A stretch of 36,635 nucleotides of DNA from a virus: IMG/VR virus record IMGVR_UViG_3300030060_000419, positions 1 through 36,635 of that record. One strand, given 5' to 3'. Below the pieces are notes generated by a model that did not search any database, was not told the DNA's origin, and saw only the letters and a list, made by a program, of their open reading frames with translations. Below are positions 8,872 through 17,987 of the stretch, piece after piece; positions within the stretch are counted from its first letter, which is position 1; each line of letters begins with the position of its first letter. The translations under genes were made by a program, and so were the position numbers.

Positions 8872-11258
8872 TATTGTTGTAAAGTCAATATTTTATCTTT
8901 CACTAAATTTAGATTTAAAACAAAATATCCATTGTTGCCACCAGTAGATGTACCTATGTACTGTGGATCTGTATTATTCCAAGGTTGATTAAAAGATACA
9001 ACATAGACACCATCATCTATAACCCATAAATAAGGTTGATCTCCTTCTCTATTAAATATACTTTCTTTATCACTGCTTAATTTAAAATTACCTGTTGTTT
9101 CACCATACTTCCACTCAGGTATTTGTCCATTTAACAAATCATCTGAATAAACACTAACAACTAAATTTACTGTTTCTTCAAATTTTTCTGTATCCATCCA
9201 TGAAGGTATAACAGTTGTTTGTCCATTGTATTCACCAAAGCCACCATATTTTCTGCCACCTACTGTGTTTTGTCCTATAAGTTCTTGCACTATAGATGCG
9301 TACAATTTTTTGTCTAAAAATTTACTATCACTCCCACTAGCTCTTTCAATGTAAATAAATTGTGCTAGGTCATAAATATTATTCATAAATGTGCTATTGA
9401 CCTGATGTAATGCTCCATCAACAGTATCGCTAAATACTGTTCTTACATCATCTAAACGATTATCACCTTCACCACCAAAAAATATTTGTTGCGACATTAG
9501 ACTTGTATTATCTTTTTTACTAAAACCATTTAAGAAATCTGTACCAACAGCCATTGTTGTAATGTCAAAATCTCTAGTATTCATAAGACCAGCTATGTGT
9601 GCAAAATAACCAGCTTCGTTTTTACCTTCACCTTTGTATAATATTTCAGAAAATACTGTGTCTGTATCTTCTCCAAATGTAGCAAGTCTTTTCATAATAA
9701 ATATTTTTGTATCAACATCTGTTTTTGGATCTTGCCAAATATTCATCAAAGATATTTGATCTGCTTTAGTTAAAAAATTATCTACAGTTGTAGGATATTT
9801 TGCTTTTACTATTTCACTTTGTGCTTGTCTTGTTGTTACCCAGTTGGCAAATTCTTCATCACTTGCATTAACCCAATCAATACTTTCTAAAGTAATTAAG
9901 TTTGTAGTGTTTGCCCAATTTAATGAATCATTATTTAGTTCAGTTTTCATTTTATTAAAAACTGTCGTTAAGGCTTTTTGTTTCAATAATAGTTCATTTG
10001 TTACACCTGGTATAATTGTTTCTACTTGACCAGTAGCTGTCGATATTTCTGTTGGAATATTTTTTTTCGTAATTTCTGCATTAACTTCATTAAGTTCATC
10101 TTGTAGCTCTCCAGTATTCATTTGTAATGCTGTGTTATAAACTCCATACATAGCGATATAATCTTTTGCTTTTTGCACAGTTACATCATCATCGTATGCT
10201 TCAGCTATAGACATTATTTTGCTGAGTTGCTGCACTCCATCTTCAGGCATATTACCATCATCTAACATTTTTGTTATTGATGTTAGTTCGTTTTGATTTG
10301 CTTTTATGGCTTTGTTTGCACTTGTAGTTGATTGATTATTAATAACATTAACTGCGTTTTGTGCTTTTATTTCTAAATCAGATCGCTGGGCAGATGATAG
10401 ATTTGGAAAAGGATAATTTTCTGTATCTTTTGCTAATTCTAAAAAAGCAACAGGATCATTTGCAACAGCCTTTTTTGCTCGTATAAATTCTAAGTTACCT
10501 CTTGTAACTGACATAGCAACTTCTGGTGTTGTATTAATTATACCGCTTTTAAATGCTTCTTCATGGATGCCTTCTACTAATACTTTACCATCAGTATCAT
10601 ATTTACCAAACAATCTATCTTCAGCTACTTTTTGTTGCATTAGATTTCCATATTCATAATCATAATACAATTGTTTCAGTTCTTGCTCGTAGTTATTTGT
10701 AGCAAACTCCAAACCAGTTTTAAAAGATCCTGATGCTACACTTACAGCACCTGATATTTTTTTCTTATCAAAACTTAAAAGAAAATCTCTTTTAACTACA
10801 TCATCATCAATCTTTGCAGCAATTTTATTTTTCCAATTTTCTGCTGCATTGTTATAATTTACTTCATTATTTTGATAATCTGCACTTGTTGAATATTGTA
10901 AGACAAGTGCATTTAGTCCATCATCAATATCATTACCATCCATAGCTAAATTCATATTTTCAGTAAGTGAATTAGATCTATCAAGTTTTAGTTTTCTTGC
11001 TAAATAATCAACTTCATTTTTTTCTACTTGCTCATATAATTTTAGTTCTTGTCTTTTCTTTTCTTCATATTTTATTGCATCATTTTTTTCTTGTTGACTA
11101 AATAGATCTAAACCAACATCCAAACCAGTTGCAGCAAGTTTATTTAATTTATCTGATACAGCACTAAAATCATTTGGATTAACACGCAGCTGTGTAAATT
11201 CTCTAGCTTGTGATTTATTAATACTTTTTTGTGATTGATACTTTCTAATTTTTACCAT
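8871..11258 (-). CDS. Internal virion protein, 795 aa
   Basis: A large, Asn/Asp/Lys-rich, mainly helical protein with a basic N-terminus (MVKIRKYQSQKSINKSQAR) and no membrane segment or catalytic motif that I recognise. Its stop overlaps the start of the 1293-residue gene (TAATG), and its own start overlaps the stop of the preceding 216-residue gene, so the core genes are translationally coupled. Position after tail tubular B and the gp13-like and gp14-like genes suggests an equivalent of the T7 gp15 ejection protein. No sequence similarity to gp15 is claimed. Confidence 0.7.
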   Translation of the reverse strand: MVKIRKYQSQKSINKSQAREFTQLRVNPNDFSAVSDKLNKLAATGLDVGLDLFSQQEKNDAIKYEEKKRQELKLYEQVEKNEVDYLARKLKLDRSNSLTENMNLAMDGNDIDDGLNALVLQYSTSADYQNNEVNYNNAAENWKNKIAAKIDDDVVKRDFLLSFDKKKISGAVSVASGSFKTGLEFATNNYEQELKQLYYDYEYGNLMQQKVAEDRLFGKYDTDGKVLVEGIHEEAFKSGIINTTPEVAMSVTRGNLEFIRAKKAVANDPVAFLELAKDTENYPFPNLSSAQRSDLEIKAQNAVNVINNQSTTSANKAIKANQNELTSITKMLDDGNMPEDGVQQLSKIMSIAEAYDDDVTVQKAKDYIAMYGVYNTALQMNTGELQDELNEVNAEITKKNIPTEISTATGQVETIIPGVTNELLLKQKALTTVFNKMKTELNNDSLNWANTTNLITLESIDWVNASDEEFANWVTTRQAQSEIVKAKYPTTVDNFLTKADQISLMNIWQDPKTDVDTKIFIMKRLATFGEDTDTVFSEILYKGEGKNEAGYFAHIAGLMNTRDFDITTMAVGTDFLNGFSKKDNTSLMSQQIFFGGEGDNRLDDVRTVFSDTVDGALHQVNSTFMNNIYDLAQFIYIERASGSDSKFLDKKLYASIVQELIGQNTVGGRKYGGFGEYNGQTTVIPSWMDTEKFEETVNLVVSVYSDDLLNGQIPEWKYGETTGNFKLSSDKESIFNREGDQPYLWVIDDGVYVVSFNQPWNNTDPQYIGTSTGGNNGYFVLNLNLVKDKILTLQQ

Positions 11259-11908
11259 TACAATAATCCTTTTTGTGATAACAATGAAATATATTTATTT
11301 TGATTATCAATATAATCTTTTTGAAATTTATTCTGACTATCAATAATAGCTTTGTTAAATGCGTTTTGTGTTGTTATAGATTTGTATTGTCCATAACCAC
11401 CTAGTAAAGATGTGCCAGCTCCTACAATACCATTGAAACGAGCAAACTTACCTTGCATCTTTGATATTTGTGCTTCTGTTCTAAATTGATTTGCAGCATT
11501 GATTTGTGCATTGGCATTTAGTTGTGCTTCATATCTTATGTTTGCTTTTTCAATATCTGATTGTGTTCTGTTTGCAGCTAAAACTTCAATAACACTTGGC
11601 GAGTCAAATGTTACACCAGCTTTGGCATAATTAACAATATTATCACTTTGAAAGGCTTGGAAATCTACTTCTTGTTTTTCAACAAGCTGCTCTCCTACTT
11701 CTATAGCAGCTACTGCATTATTATCTGCAATTGTTGCATTTTGATTTGCTATAGCAGCGTTTGCATCTGATGCTGCTCCTTGTTGAAAACCACTTACTAC
11801 ACTTGTAGCAGCACCTACACCAGCACTTGCTAAAGCAATAGTTGTTGGTTCGTAGTTAGCTAACTGCATAGCAAAACTATCTTCTGGAGATCCAGGCGTT
11901 TTAATCAT
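11258..11908 (-). CDS. Internal virion protein (T7 gp14-like position)
   Basis: 216 residues: a short N-terminus, a small-residue hydrophobic stretch near 24-45 (ALASAGVGAATSVVSG), a long Ala/Asn/Gln-rich helical region and a second Gly/Ala hydrophobic patch near 160-175 (FNGIVGAGTSLLGGYG). This pattern of a long helix between two Gly/Ala-rich hydrophobic segments is typical of small podovirus core proteins that enter the outer membrane on ejection. It overlaps the stop or start of both neighbours by a few bases. The functional call comes from composition and order. Confidence 0.7.
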   Translation of the reverse strand: MIKTPGSPEDSFAMQLANYEPTTIALASAGVGAATSVVSGFQQGAASDANAAIANQNATIADNNAVAAIEVGEQLVEKQEVDFQAFQSDNIVNYAKAGVTFDSPSVIEVLAANRTQSDIEKANIRYEAQLNANAQINAANQFRTEAQISKMQGKFARFNGIVGAGTSLLGGYGQYKSITTQNAFNKAIIDSQNKFQKDYIDNQNKYISLLSQKGLL

Positions 11909-12351
11909 TTGTAAATCCTCGCATATCTTAAATAATCTAATTCATTTTGGTACTTACGCATCTCACCTTCAAGCTGCATACCTAACCACTCGGCAAATTT
12001 TTTACCCATATCAAAATCTTTTTTGACAGCTGTTTGTAATCGTACGACATCGTATTTTTCTACTAAAAAATTTAATCCCTTTTTAATTACTCTAGCAGCT
12101 GTAACAGGATTTTGTTTTGACAAATCACTTGCCATAACCCAACCTTCATAAACACCTTGCCACAAAGGTATTATCCCACCGCTACAGATAATATTTTTGT
12201 TATCATCAATAGCAGTAAAACTCATGTTCTCTACTTCAAGTCCATCTAGTAATGGTCGTAGATCTTCTTCTACTTGTGTGTATGAACTATTCATTATACC
12301 TTGCACCATGCTGTGTGCGTGTTCATTTTTAAAAGGTATAAGACTAGCCAT
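11905..12351 (-). CDS. GNAT-fold-like internal virion protein (T7 gp13 / DUF2833-like)
   Basis: 148 residues with the layout of a GNAT acetyltransferase-like fold: MASLIPFKNEHA start, a central strand and turn (SFTAIDDNKNIICSGGIIPLW), and a C-terminal segment NFLVEKYDVVRLQTAVKKDF followed by WLGMQLEGEMRKY. In T7-like phages a protein of this kind (gp13 family, DUF2833) lies right after tail tubular B and is needed for virion assembly. I cannot see an intact acetyl-CoA pyrophosphate loop, so enzyme activity is doubtful. It overlaps the tail B stop by 8 nt and its neighbour's start by ATGA. Confidence 0.72.
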   Translation of the reverse strand: MASLIPFKNEHAHSMVQGIMNSSYTQVEEDLRPLLDGLEVENMSFTAIDDNKNIICSGGIIPLWQGVYEGWVMASDLSKQNPVTAARVIKKGLNFLVEKYDVVRLQTAVKKDFDMGKKFAEWLGMQLEGEMRKYQNELDYLRYARIYK

Positions 12352-14332
12352 CGTAAGTTGTAAACTGTGGGAACAAAGCTATTACGTTCATTGGTAATGG
12401 TTGATTTTGTTGTATGACAATAAAACCATCATTATCGTAATCAGCATTGAACTCTATTTCTTTATCACCAGTAAATAAAGGCACGGCTGTGTCCATATCA
12501 GCTGCACTAGATCTAAATGGTACTCGGTCTAAATTACTTGTATCTTTACCTACTAATAATCCAACAGTTTCAAATAATCTAACTACCAGGTTATGTATTC
12601 TTTTTATTTTACCCTGGGCAGTACCATCCTGGCTGCCAGCTTCTAATCGCATTGTTTGTAATGTAGAATTATAACTAAGACCTACTTGTACTTTTGTTGC
12701 AGATCTATCTAATGTTATAGATCCACTTGATACTGTTTTGTTTGGATGAGATGATCCATCAGCTAATATTGTAACAGATTGACCTTCTAAATGACCAAGA
12801 CCAGTAATTGTTGATGTAGCACCACCACTGTAACTTAATCCTGAGTCTACAAAAAATGCATCTGTAAGATCTGATCCATAATCAAATGGTTGTAAATATT
12901 CTACATATCTCCTGGTTGTGCCATTGATAGTCCTTTTAACAATAAAGTAAGTTACATCTTCGTTTAGATCTCCAGGAATAGTTGCAACACTTTCTACAAC
13001 TGCATTACCTGAACCAAACACACCACCAAAAATATGTCTATGCCATCCAACAACTTGCTCATTTCTTTGATAAGTAAGGCCACATACTTGCCCATCTTCT
13101 CGTACACACCATAGTATGGAACTTGGTTCTTGCATGTATGACATTTCAGTAATACCACTATCTGTAATATGCTCGGCAAGTATTGTAAGATCTGGAGCTA
13201 TAAAACCATCTGTGTCGTAATTATATACAAGTTCTCTAACTTTTCTTTTTGCTCTTTGTAAAAACATTGTTGCGTTACCAATAGGCACTGCATCTATTTC
13301 TGATGATCCATAACTTGATTGTTTTTTTATCTGTATGTTTGTTGGCGTTATAGGCTCAGAAGATGATGATGCTGTTACAGAAAATTCACCACCTACTGTA
13401 CCAACAATTAAACTTCTTGTTTGTGTTAAATATCGTATTGCATTTACTTTGTTTGATGCAATTGCATAAGTCATACCATCAGCTGCATTACTGCCAACAG
13501 TAAAATCTTCTATGTCTGTAGTTTTAGAAAAAAATATTTTTTGCGGATCATTATTAGTATTTGCAAAAACTAATCGCTGTTCATAAAAAGTAACACATGA
13601 TGGAAAGTTATCTGTGCTGCCAAAAGGATTGCTTGTAAAAGAAGGAGTTGCAAGAGTCCAGTTTGTATGTGCTGTTCTTGATAGTTTTCTTGGAGCATAA
13701 GTAGGATGTGCTAAATACATAACATCTGCGCTTTGTGCAAATTTTACATTAGGTATATCAGCAGTAACATAAGGAGATGCTATTTCGTAAATGCGAGAAG
13801 CTGTGCCACCAGAAGCATAAGCTGTGTACGCACTTGAATTTATATTAGTGCCATCATAGTTTTGTAACTCAAAAGTATTTGTAGTTTTATTAGCTACCTT
13901 AAATGTAATACCATTGACTTGTGTCATACCTACTACACTACTAATAATTACATCATCACCATTAGAAAAACCATGTGAGCTTGCTGTAACCACAGCTGGG
14001 TTCGCTTGTGTAATACCAGTTATAGTTTTGGCAGCTTCTGTAATAATACCACCATCTCTATAAAATCTAATTTTTTGATTACTAAACTCCATGATGTAAG
14101 TATCAGTTGTTGAAAACTCAAAAGGTATAAGCCTTGTTTTGTTTGCACTGTTTTTTACTTCATGTGCAAATCTTGTGCCAGGTCGCCTTGATGCACCACC
14201 ATGAGGAAACACAGTAAAATTTTCTAATGTTTTTGCTCCATTAAAATATTTACCTAGATCTGTTCTACCATCAAGTTGCGGTGATAATTCACCAGCTGTA
14301 AAATTAGTAATTGCAAAAGATGCTCTTGCCAT
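12344..14332 (-). CDS. Tail tubular protein B (T7 gp12-like nozzle)
   Basis: 662 residues with the family's characteristic beginning: NFTAGELSPQLDGRTDLGKY at 10-29, then FTVFPHGGASRRPGTRFAHE and the first beta-propeller strands. The length fits the family (about 600-800). It forms the hexameric nozzle at the tail tip through which DNA leaves the particle. It sits directly after tail tubular A (3 nt between stop and start) and overlaps the GNAT-like core gene. The assignment is confident. Confidence 0.92.
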   Translation of the reverse strand: MARASFAITNFTAGELSPQLDGRTDLGKYFNGAKTLENFTVFPHGGASRRPGTRFAHEVKNSANKTRLIPFEFSTTDTYIMEFSNQKIRFYRDGGIITEAAKTITGITQANPAVVTASSHGFSNGDDVIISSVVGMTQVNGITFKVANKTTNTFELQNYDGTNINSSAYTAYASGGTASRIYEIASPYVTADIPNVKFAQSADVMYLAHPTYAPRKLSRTAHTNWTLATPSFTSNPFGSTDNFPSCVTFYEQRLVFANTNNDPQKIFFSKTTDIEDFTVGSNAADGMTYAIASNKVNAIRYLTQTRSLIVGTVGGEFSVTASSSSEPITPTNIQIKKQSSYGSSEIDAVPIGNATMFLQRAKRKVRELVYNYDTDGFIAPDLTILAEHITDSGITEMSYMQEPSSILWCVREDGQVCGLTYQRNEQVVGWHRHIFGGVFGSGNAVVESVATIPGDLNEDVTYFIVKRTINGTTRRYVEYLQPFDYGSDLTDAFFVDSGLSYSGGATSTITGLGHLEGQSVTILADGSSHPNKTVSSGSITLDRSATKVQVGLSYNSTLQTMRLEAGSQDGTAQGKIKRIHNLVVRLFETVGLLVGKDTSNLDRVPFRSSAADMDTAVPLFTGDKEIEFNADYDNDGFIVIQQNQPLPMNVIALFPQFTTYDG

Positions 14333-14335
14333 AAA

Positions 14336-14905
14336 TTAAAACCTTGCTGTTATGAAATCGTTAGCTTCTAGTTTGTCTGCTGTACCTTCTGTTGCATCCA
14401 AGTATCTAGCTTCTTTAATTTTATCTGCATACGCTTGTTGCATAAGTTGAGCAACGCCAGTTGATTGCGTAATTGCATAAGCTAATTCTGATGCAAGTCT
14501 TGCAGCTATAGCTTCTTGTAATAATACATCATATTGATTAACATCATCAATTCTTGCAACATATACAATCTTAATTTCAGTTTCATCGGTAAGAAGTTTT
14601 CTACCTTCTATTTTGTGTATATCACTATCAACCTTATTACTGTGTTGTGTTTTTATTACACGCAAGCAATCAGCTGGTAATGTATATTGTTTATCATATT
14701 CAAAAGCTGGTGTTTCTGTATCAGCTGCCAGCTCTACTCTTTTTACTAAACAATTCCAATTGTGTGATCTAAATACAGCATCCCTAGCTGACTCATATCG
14801 TTGATTTAATAATCGAGCATTTTTACTATCTTCTGTTAAAGATATAATGTTTGATGCACCCAGCATATTTAATGCTGAGTTACACATTTCTACTATACTT
14901 GCCAT
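14336..14905 (-). CDS. Tail tubular protein A (T7 gp11-like adaptor)
   Basis: 189 residues: helical N-terminus MASIVEMCNSALNMLGASNI, ARLLNQRYESARDAVFRSHN (residues about 30-49) and the PADCLRVI motif around 97-104, all typical of the T7 gp11 / gp4-like adaptor family. Twelve copies form the adaptor ring between portal and nozzle. The gene precedes tail tubular B as in T7. Confidence 0.92.
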   Translation of the reverse strand: MASIVEMCNSALNMLGASNIISLTEDSKNARLLNQRYESARDAVFRSHNWNCLVKRVELAADTETPAFEYDKQYTLPADCLRVIKTQHSNKVDSDIHKIEGRKLLTDETEIKIVYVARIDDVNQYDVLLQEAIAARLASELAYAITQSTGVAQLMQQAYADKIKEARYLDATEGTADKLEANDFITARF

Positions 14906-14913
14906 TTTCTCCT

Positions 14914-15168
14914 CTATGTTTTCTTATGTCTGTTAGCAAAGTTACGAGCCGCTTCCTTAGAGGAAAATCCCCATTTCTTCAGTGCCAATTTTAATCGGCT
15001 TGGAGATCCATCAGGTTTTGTCATACTTCCCTTCATACCTGAAAATCTGGCAGCGAAAGAAACACGCCTTGGATTAACACCCTTTGAAACTGGAGATTTC
15101 ACACCATAGTGTTTTCTGCCAGCTGCGTTAAGTCCACCTGATGGGTTTTGATATTTTTTTAATGTCAT
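14914..15168 (-). CDS. Small basic DUF6321-like protein
   Basis: 84 residues, very rich in Lys, Arg, Gly and Ser, with GGLNAAGRKHYGVKSPVSKG and NPRRVSFAARFSGMKG, then KLALKKWGFSSKEAARNFAN. This matches the DUF6321 pattern that I know from marine phages and cyanophages. Function is unknown; nucleic-acid or capsid contacts are plausible for such a basic protein. Its ATG overlaps the stop of the 41-residue gene upstream (ATGA). Confidence 0.8.
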   Translation of the reverse strand: MTLKKYQNPSGGLNAAGRKHYGVKSPVSKGVNPRRVSFAARFSGMKGSMTKPDGSPSRLKLALKKWGFSSKEAARNFANRHKKT

Positions 15169-15290
15169 TTTTTCTTACGAGCTTTCATCGCTTTTTGTAT
15201 AGCAGCTGATCGTTTTTTTTCGTAACCACTCATTTTGCCATCTTTGTTAAGATCGCCTTTTTTACTTTTTTTACCTTTTCCGTATGCCAT
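15165..15290 (-). CDS. Tiny basic protein with an EF-hand-type loop
   Basis: 41 residues, starting MAYGKGKKSKKG. The segment DLNKDGKMSGYE has the residues of a canonical 12-residue EF-hand calcium loop (D1, N3, D5, G6, E12). The flanks are strongly basic and end in RKKK. The ATG at 15290 overlaps the preceding stop (TAATG) and its own stop overlaps the next start (ATGA), so it sits in a coupled string of micro-genes. Calcium binding is inferred from the motif only. Confidence 0.75.
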   Translation of the reverse strand: MAYGKGKKSKKGDLNKDGKMSGYEKKRSAAIQKAMKARKKK

Positions 15291-15430
15291 TATGTCTTTT
15301 TACCTTTCTTTGGAAATCCAGCTTTCATGTTTGCGTAAGCCTTCGGTGATATTGTTGAATTTTTTTTAGATCTGGATGTACCAGCTTTTTTTCTTTTATT
15401 AATATTTGCGTATAATCCTGGCTTTGCCAT
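15290..15430 (-). CDS. Tiny basic conserved marine-phage protein
   Basis: 46 residues: MAKPGLYANINKRKKAG, then SPKAYANMKAGFPKKGKKT. The MxKPGLYANI start is one I recognise from many marine phage structural regions. It is extremely basic and unlikely to fold alone; a role in virion or DNA contact is plausible but unknown. It lies between the terminator after the 148-residue head protein and the EF-hand-like micro-gene, which it overlaps by one base. Confidence 0.78.
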   Translation of the reverse strand: MAKPGLYANINKRKKAGTSRSKKNSTISPKAYANMKAGFPKKGKKT

Positions 15431-15453
15431 AATTTTTCTCCCTTCGTTAAATG

Positions 15454-15477
15454 AAAAAGGGGGCATATAGCCCCCTT
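15454..15477 (-). terminator. Rho-independent terminator after the capsid-associated gene
   Basis: On the minus strand AAGGGGGC, a 5-nt loop and GCCCCCTT followed by T form a strong GC stem with a T run. It lies just after the 148-residue gene next to the capsid gene. It would favour high expression of the capsid genes over the tail genes further left. Confidence 0.85.
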
Positions 15478-15484
15478 CGTGATG

Positions 15485-15931
15485 TTACATTGAGTAATAT
15501 ACCCAAGCAAAGATAGTACCAGTAATACTAGCACCACCAGTTGTAATTATAATATCAGTTGCTGAAGATACTTTGTGAGCTAACCCAGTTACAGCAGTTG
15601 TTGGCGCGCCAGCTGACGAACCATTTAACATACTTTGAGTTTGCCCAGCAGCGTTCCAAGTTCCAACGACAGCTAAATATCTGTCATCATCACCTGAATC
15701 ACCAACCTTTAATGTGCTTGATCCACCAAGAGCATCGCATTTTAATACGACATCGTGAATTGTTGCACCAGCTGGTACTCTAGCAATTGTAATATCAGAT
15801 CCACTCGCTAATGATGATGCTTCAAAAGTATCATGCCATACTTGCATGTTACCACTATTTAGAGCAGCATCAATCATAGTACTAGGAGTAGCATCTAGTA
15901 ATGTGATGTTTGCACCTTTTACACTAGCCAT
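15485..15931 (-). CDS. Capsid-associated beta-rich protein (decoration or spike candidate)
   Basis: 148 residues, Gly/Ser/Thr-rich and almost all beta: VPAGATIHDVVLKCDALGG in the middle, then KVGDSGDDDRYLAV, ending FAWVYYSM. It lies directly after the major capsid gene (10 nt gap) and before a strong terminator, so it is expected at capsid-like levels. Comparable proteins follow the capsid gene in many marine podoviruses. A head decoration role is an inference. Confidence 0.72.
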   Translation of the reverse strand: MASVKGANITLLDATPSTMIDAALNSGNMQVWHDTFEASSLASGSDITIARVPAGATIHDVVLKCDALGGSSTLKVGDSGDDDRYLAVVGTWNAAGQTQSMLNGSSAGAPTTAVTGLAHKVSSATDIIITTGGASITGTIFAWVYYSM

Positions 15932-15941
15932 TATCTACCTC

Positions 15942-16802
15942 CTATTCCTGACAAGCGATCTCAACAACTTTTTCTTCTTCCATTCTAGTTGCACCAATGT
16001 CCATGCAGTAGTACACCTGAGTAGAATATGATTTGTCATCTCTTTCGCTTATTCTAGCTGTTATATCTTTACCAATACCTAACTTGATACCATCAGAAGC
16101 AAACGCAATAACCTGGCGGTTAGGAGTTGCATCCTGAGTTAATCTGTTAGATGTGATAAATTCAAATCCTAAGAACGAATTGATATCGCCTTGTGCAAGA
16201 GCTTTCACTGTATTGAAATCAGAAGATTTAACTTCTGTAGTATTCAATAGATCTTCTACTTGTTCAGGAGATACAATACAGAATCTCTTGATTGAAGGAT
16301 CAACACTATTTTGATCTAGGATTTTTTTTGCTGATAATAATTTTGCAACAGTAAGTCCAGCTGAACCATGAGCTACTTTCTGTCCAGAAGGTAACGCAGT
16401 ATCAGTACCACCTGATACACCAGTTTTTGCTGTGCCTAATGCAGCTGCAATTATTACATCATCCATAGCTCTACCCATAGCAGCAGCTGCTGCTTTAGCG
16501 TAGCTTGACGTTGGATCGATTAGCATACGAACTTTGTCTGCATCATCGATCAGATCTGCCCACTCATACGCAGCTGTAGATAATCTTCTACGACTGTGGG
16601 GCATATCGATTTGCGGAGTATTTCCGTGCCTGGATGTTCTTAGTTGTGCAGTAGTAGCTCCAATTTGTTCAAAGAAACTATTTTTTCCTTTGATTGTTTC
16701 TACATCAACAGCACCTCTTAATAGAGATCCCATTTGTTGCGATAACATTTGAACATTAGCACTATATTGCTCCACAAAAGCGGTTGTTATATTCACTGAC
16801 AT
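15942..16802 (-). CDS. Major capsid protein
   Basis: 286 residues with features of podovirus capsid proteins of the HK97-fold group: N-terminal arm MSVNITTAFVEQYSANVQML, SFFEQIGATTAQLRTSRHGN, then a spine-helix region (SSYAKAAAAAMGRAMDDVII) and RFCIVSPEQVEDLL in the A-domain part. It lies between the scaffold gene and a small beta-rich head protein. A GGGAAAAG ribosome site precedes the ATG. It has its own 133-nt leader with hairpins, fitting high expression. Confidence 0.88.
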   Translation of the reverse strand: MSVNITTAFVEQYSANVQMLSQQMGSLLRGAVDVETIKGKNSFFEQIGATTAQLRTSRHGNTPQIDMPHSRRRLSTAAYEWADLIDDADKVRMLIDPTSSYAKAAAAAMGRAMDDVIIAAALGTAKTGVSGGTDTALPSGQKVAHGSAGLTVAKLLSAKKILDQNSVDPSIKRFCIVSPEQVEDLLNTTEVKSSDFNTVKALAQGDINSFLGFEFITSNRLTQDATPNRQVIAFASDGIKLGIGKDITARISERDDKSYSTQVYYCMDIGATRMEEEKVVEIACQE

Positions 16803-16935
16803 AACTTTTCCCTTTCATTGATATAGTTTGTATGCAGCATGCTTATCCTTATGGGGCATGCCTGGATTTTAAATCTTTTAGATTTCTAGTCTTTCCTAGA
16901 GTCTTGATCGCCTTGCGGTTATGATCTATCCAGCC
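16803..16935 (-). promoter_or_regulatory. Leader between scaffold and capsid genes, with two hairpins
   Basis: The block is non-coding. Read on the minus strand it holds AAATCT-AAA-AGATTT (16871-16885) and two GCATGC copies (16837-16842 and 16856-16861) able to pair across a 13-nt loop. Neither has a T run, so these are not obvious terminators. A processing site or capsid leader that stabilises the mRNA is possible. I see no convincing -35/-10 pair. Confidence 0.4.
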
Positions 16936-17769
16936 TTACTGCTGGAAACTTAATTCAGCTTCTGGAGATGGTCTTTGTTCTCTCAGTGCTAAAACTCTTT
17001 CAACTATCTTGTCATGGTCTGGATGTGTTTTATTCCAGTACGCAGTGCCAGGCATAGTCAATTCTGATAATTCTTTTTCGATAGCAGCAACAGATACTGT
17101 ACTCGCATCACTTTCAGTGCGTATTACATCTTCACCCATTTTATCTGCAATACCAGCAAACATTTTTATAATGTTTGGATTGTCTGCAAGTCTTGTGCCA
17201 TCTTTTAATTCCATGTTTAGTATTTCTTCACTAGCAAAAGTTTGTGCTGCTTGTTTGCTTTGCACTATTTTTTCATTGAATTGTTGTCCAAATTCATTTC
17301 GTAAATCTAATTCTGCTTTGTGATTTGCTTCTTGAAAGTTAGCTGCCATTGTTTTTTGTGCAGATTCTTCCATCGATTTATAATAATCTAAAATACCTTG
17401 TGCTTGTTTGTCATTTAAACCAAGACTATGCACTTGTGCTTTATATGCATTGAGTGCATCTGGGTTTTCTGTTTCATAATTTAATGTATAGTTACCAGGT
17501 TCATCTGGTCTACCAGCTGCGGTATAAAAATTAGACCAATCATCATCTGTATAGTTTTGATTTGGTTTAATAATTTTATCAGCACCTATCATTTTTTCTG
17601 CATTGACATAACTCTTTGCCAATGACTCTAACGAACTAAATTTTTTTAGTGAGTCGTTTTCTTGAAGATCAGCTGGTAATGTAGTTATCCAGGATTGTTC
17701 TTCTGTTGGTTGCGATACAGGCTGCTGGCTTGGTTGCTCACTAGCAGTTGTCTGATTTTCTTCCATCAT
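16936..17769 (-). CDS. Capsid assembly scaffolding protein
   Basis: 277 residues, acidic and Gln/Glu-rich at the N-terminus, with the common order LPADLQENDSLKKF, SLESLAKSYVNAEKMIG, IKPNQNYTDDDW, then a long helical middle and charged C-terminus. This is the usual pattern of podovirus scaffold proteins encoded between portal and capsid genes. It guides procapsid assembly and is then released. The start at 17769 overlaps the preceding stop; the adjacent second ATG is equally possible. Confidence 0.88.
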   Translation of the reverse strand: MMEENQTTASEQPSQQPVSQPTEEQSWITTLPADLQENDSLKKFSSLESLAKSYVNAEKMIGADKIIKPNQNYTDDDWSNFYTAAGRPDEPGNYTLNYETENPDALNAYKAQVHSLGLNDKQAQGILDYYKSMEESAQKTMAANFQEANHKAELDLRNEFGQQFNEKIVQSKQAAQTFASEEILNMELKDGTRLADNPNIIKMFAGIADKMGEDVIRTESDASTVSVAAIEKELSELTMPGTAYWNKTHPDHDKIVERVLALREQRPSPEAELSFQQ

Positions 17770-17987
17770 TTATCCTTACTTTGTAAAATATTATTAATAT
17801 AAAGAACAACACTACGCTGCCCTTCACGCAAAATTGTTTCAGATCTATCTGACACAAAAGTGCTGCTATTGAAAAAACATCTGTTTTTCAAATCTTGTAA
17901 AACTCTTTGTCCTTCTTCACTGCCAAAAACTATCTTGTAGTCTTTGTGCATTTGTTCAATTACTTTAATTGCTTCATCTTTAGCCAC
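17766..17987 (-). CDS. Bbp19-like small head protein
   Basis: 73 residues: DYKIVFGSEEGQRVLQDLKN, then STFVSDRSETILREGQRSVV. The paired elements VFxxxxGxxVLxDL and REGQRSVV are those of the Bbp19-like family found between portal and scaffold genes in BPP-1-type podoviruses. Function is unknown. It overlaps the portal stop by 8 nt and the scaffold start by 4 nt. Confidence 0.8.
   Translation of the reverse strand: MAKDEAIKVIEQMHKDYKIVFGSEEGQRVLQDLKNRCFFNSSTFVSDRSETILREGQRSVVLYINNILQSKDK

Noticed and set aside
15325-15537. 70-codon frame on the minus strand across a terminator
   Set aside because: It crosses the strong hairpin at 15454-15477 and overlaps the 46-residue conserved gene and the end of the head gene in other frames.
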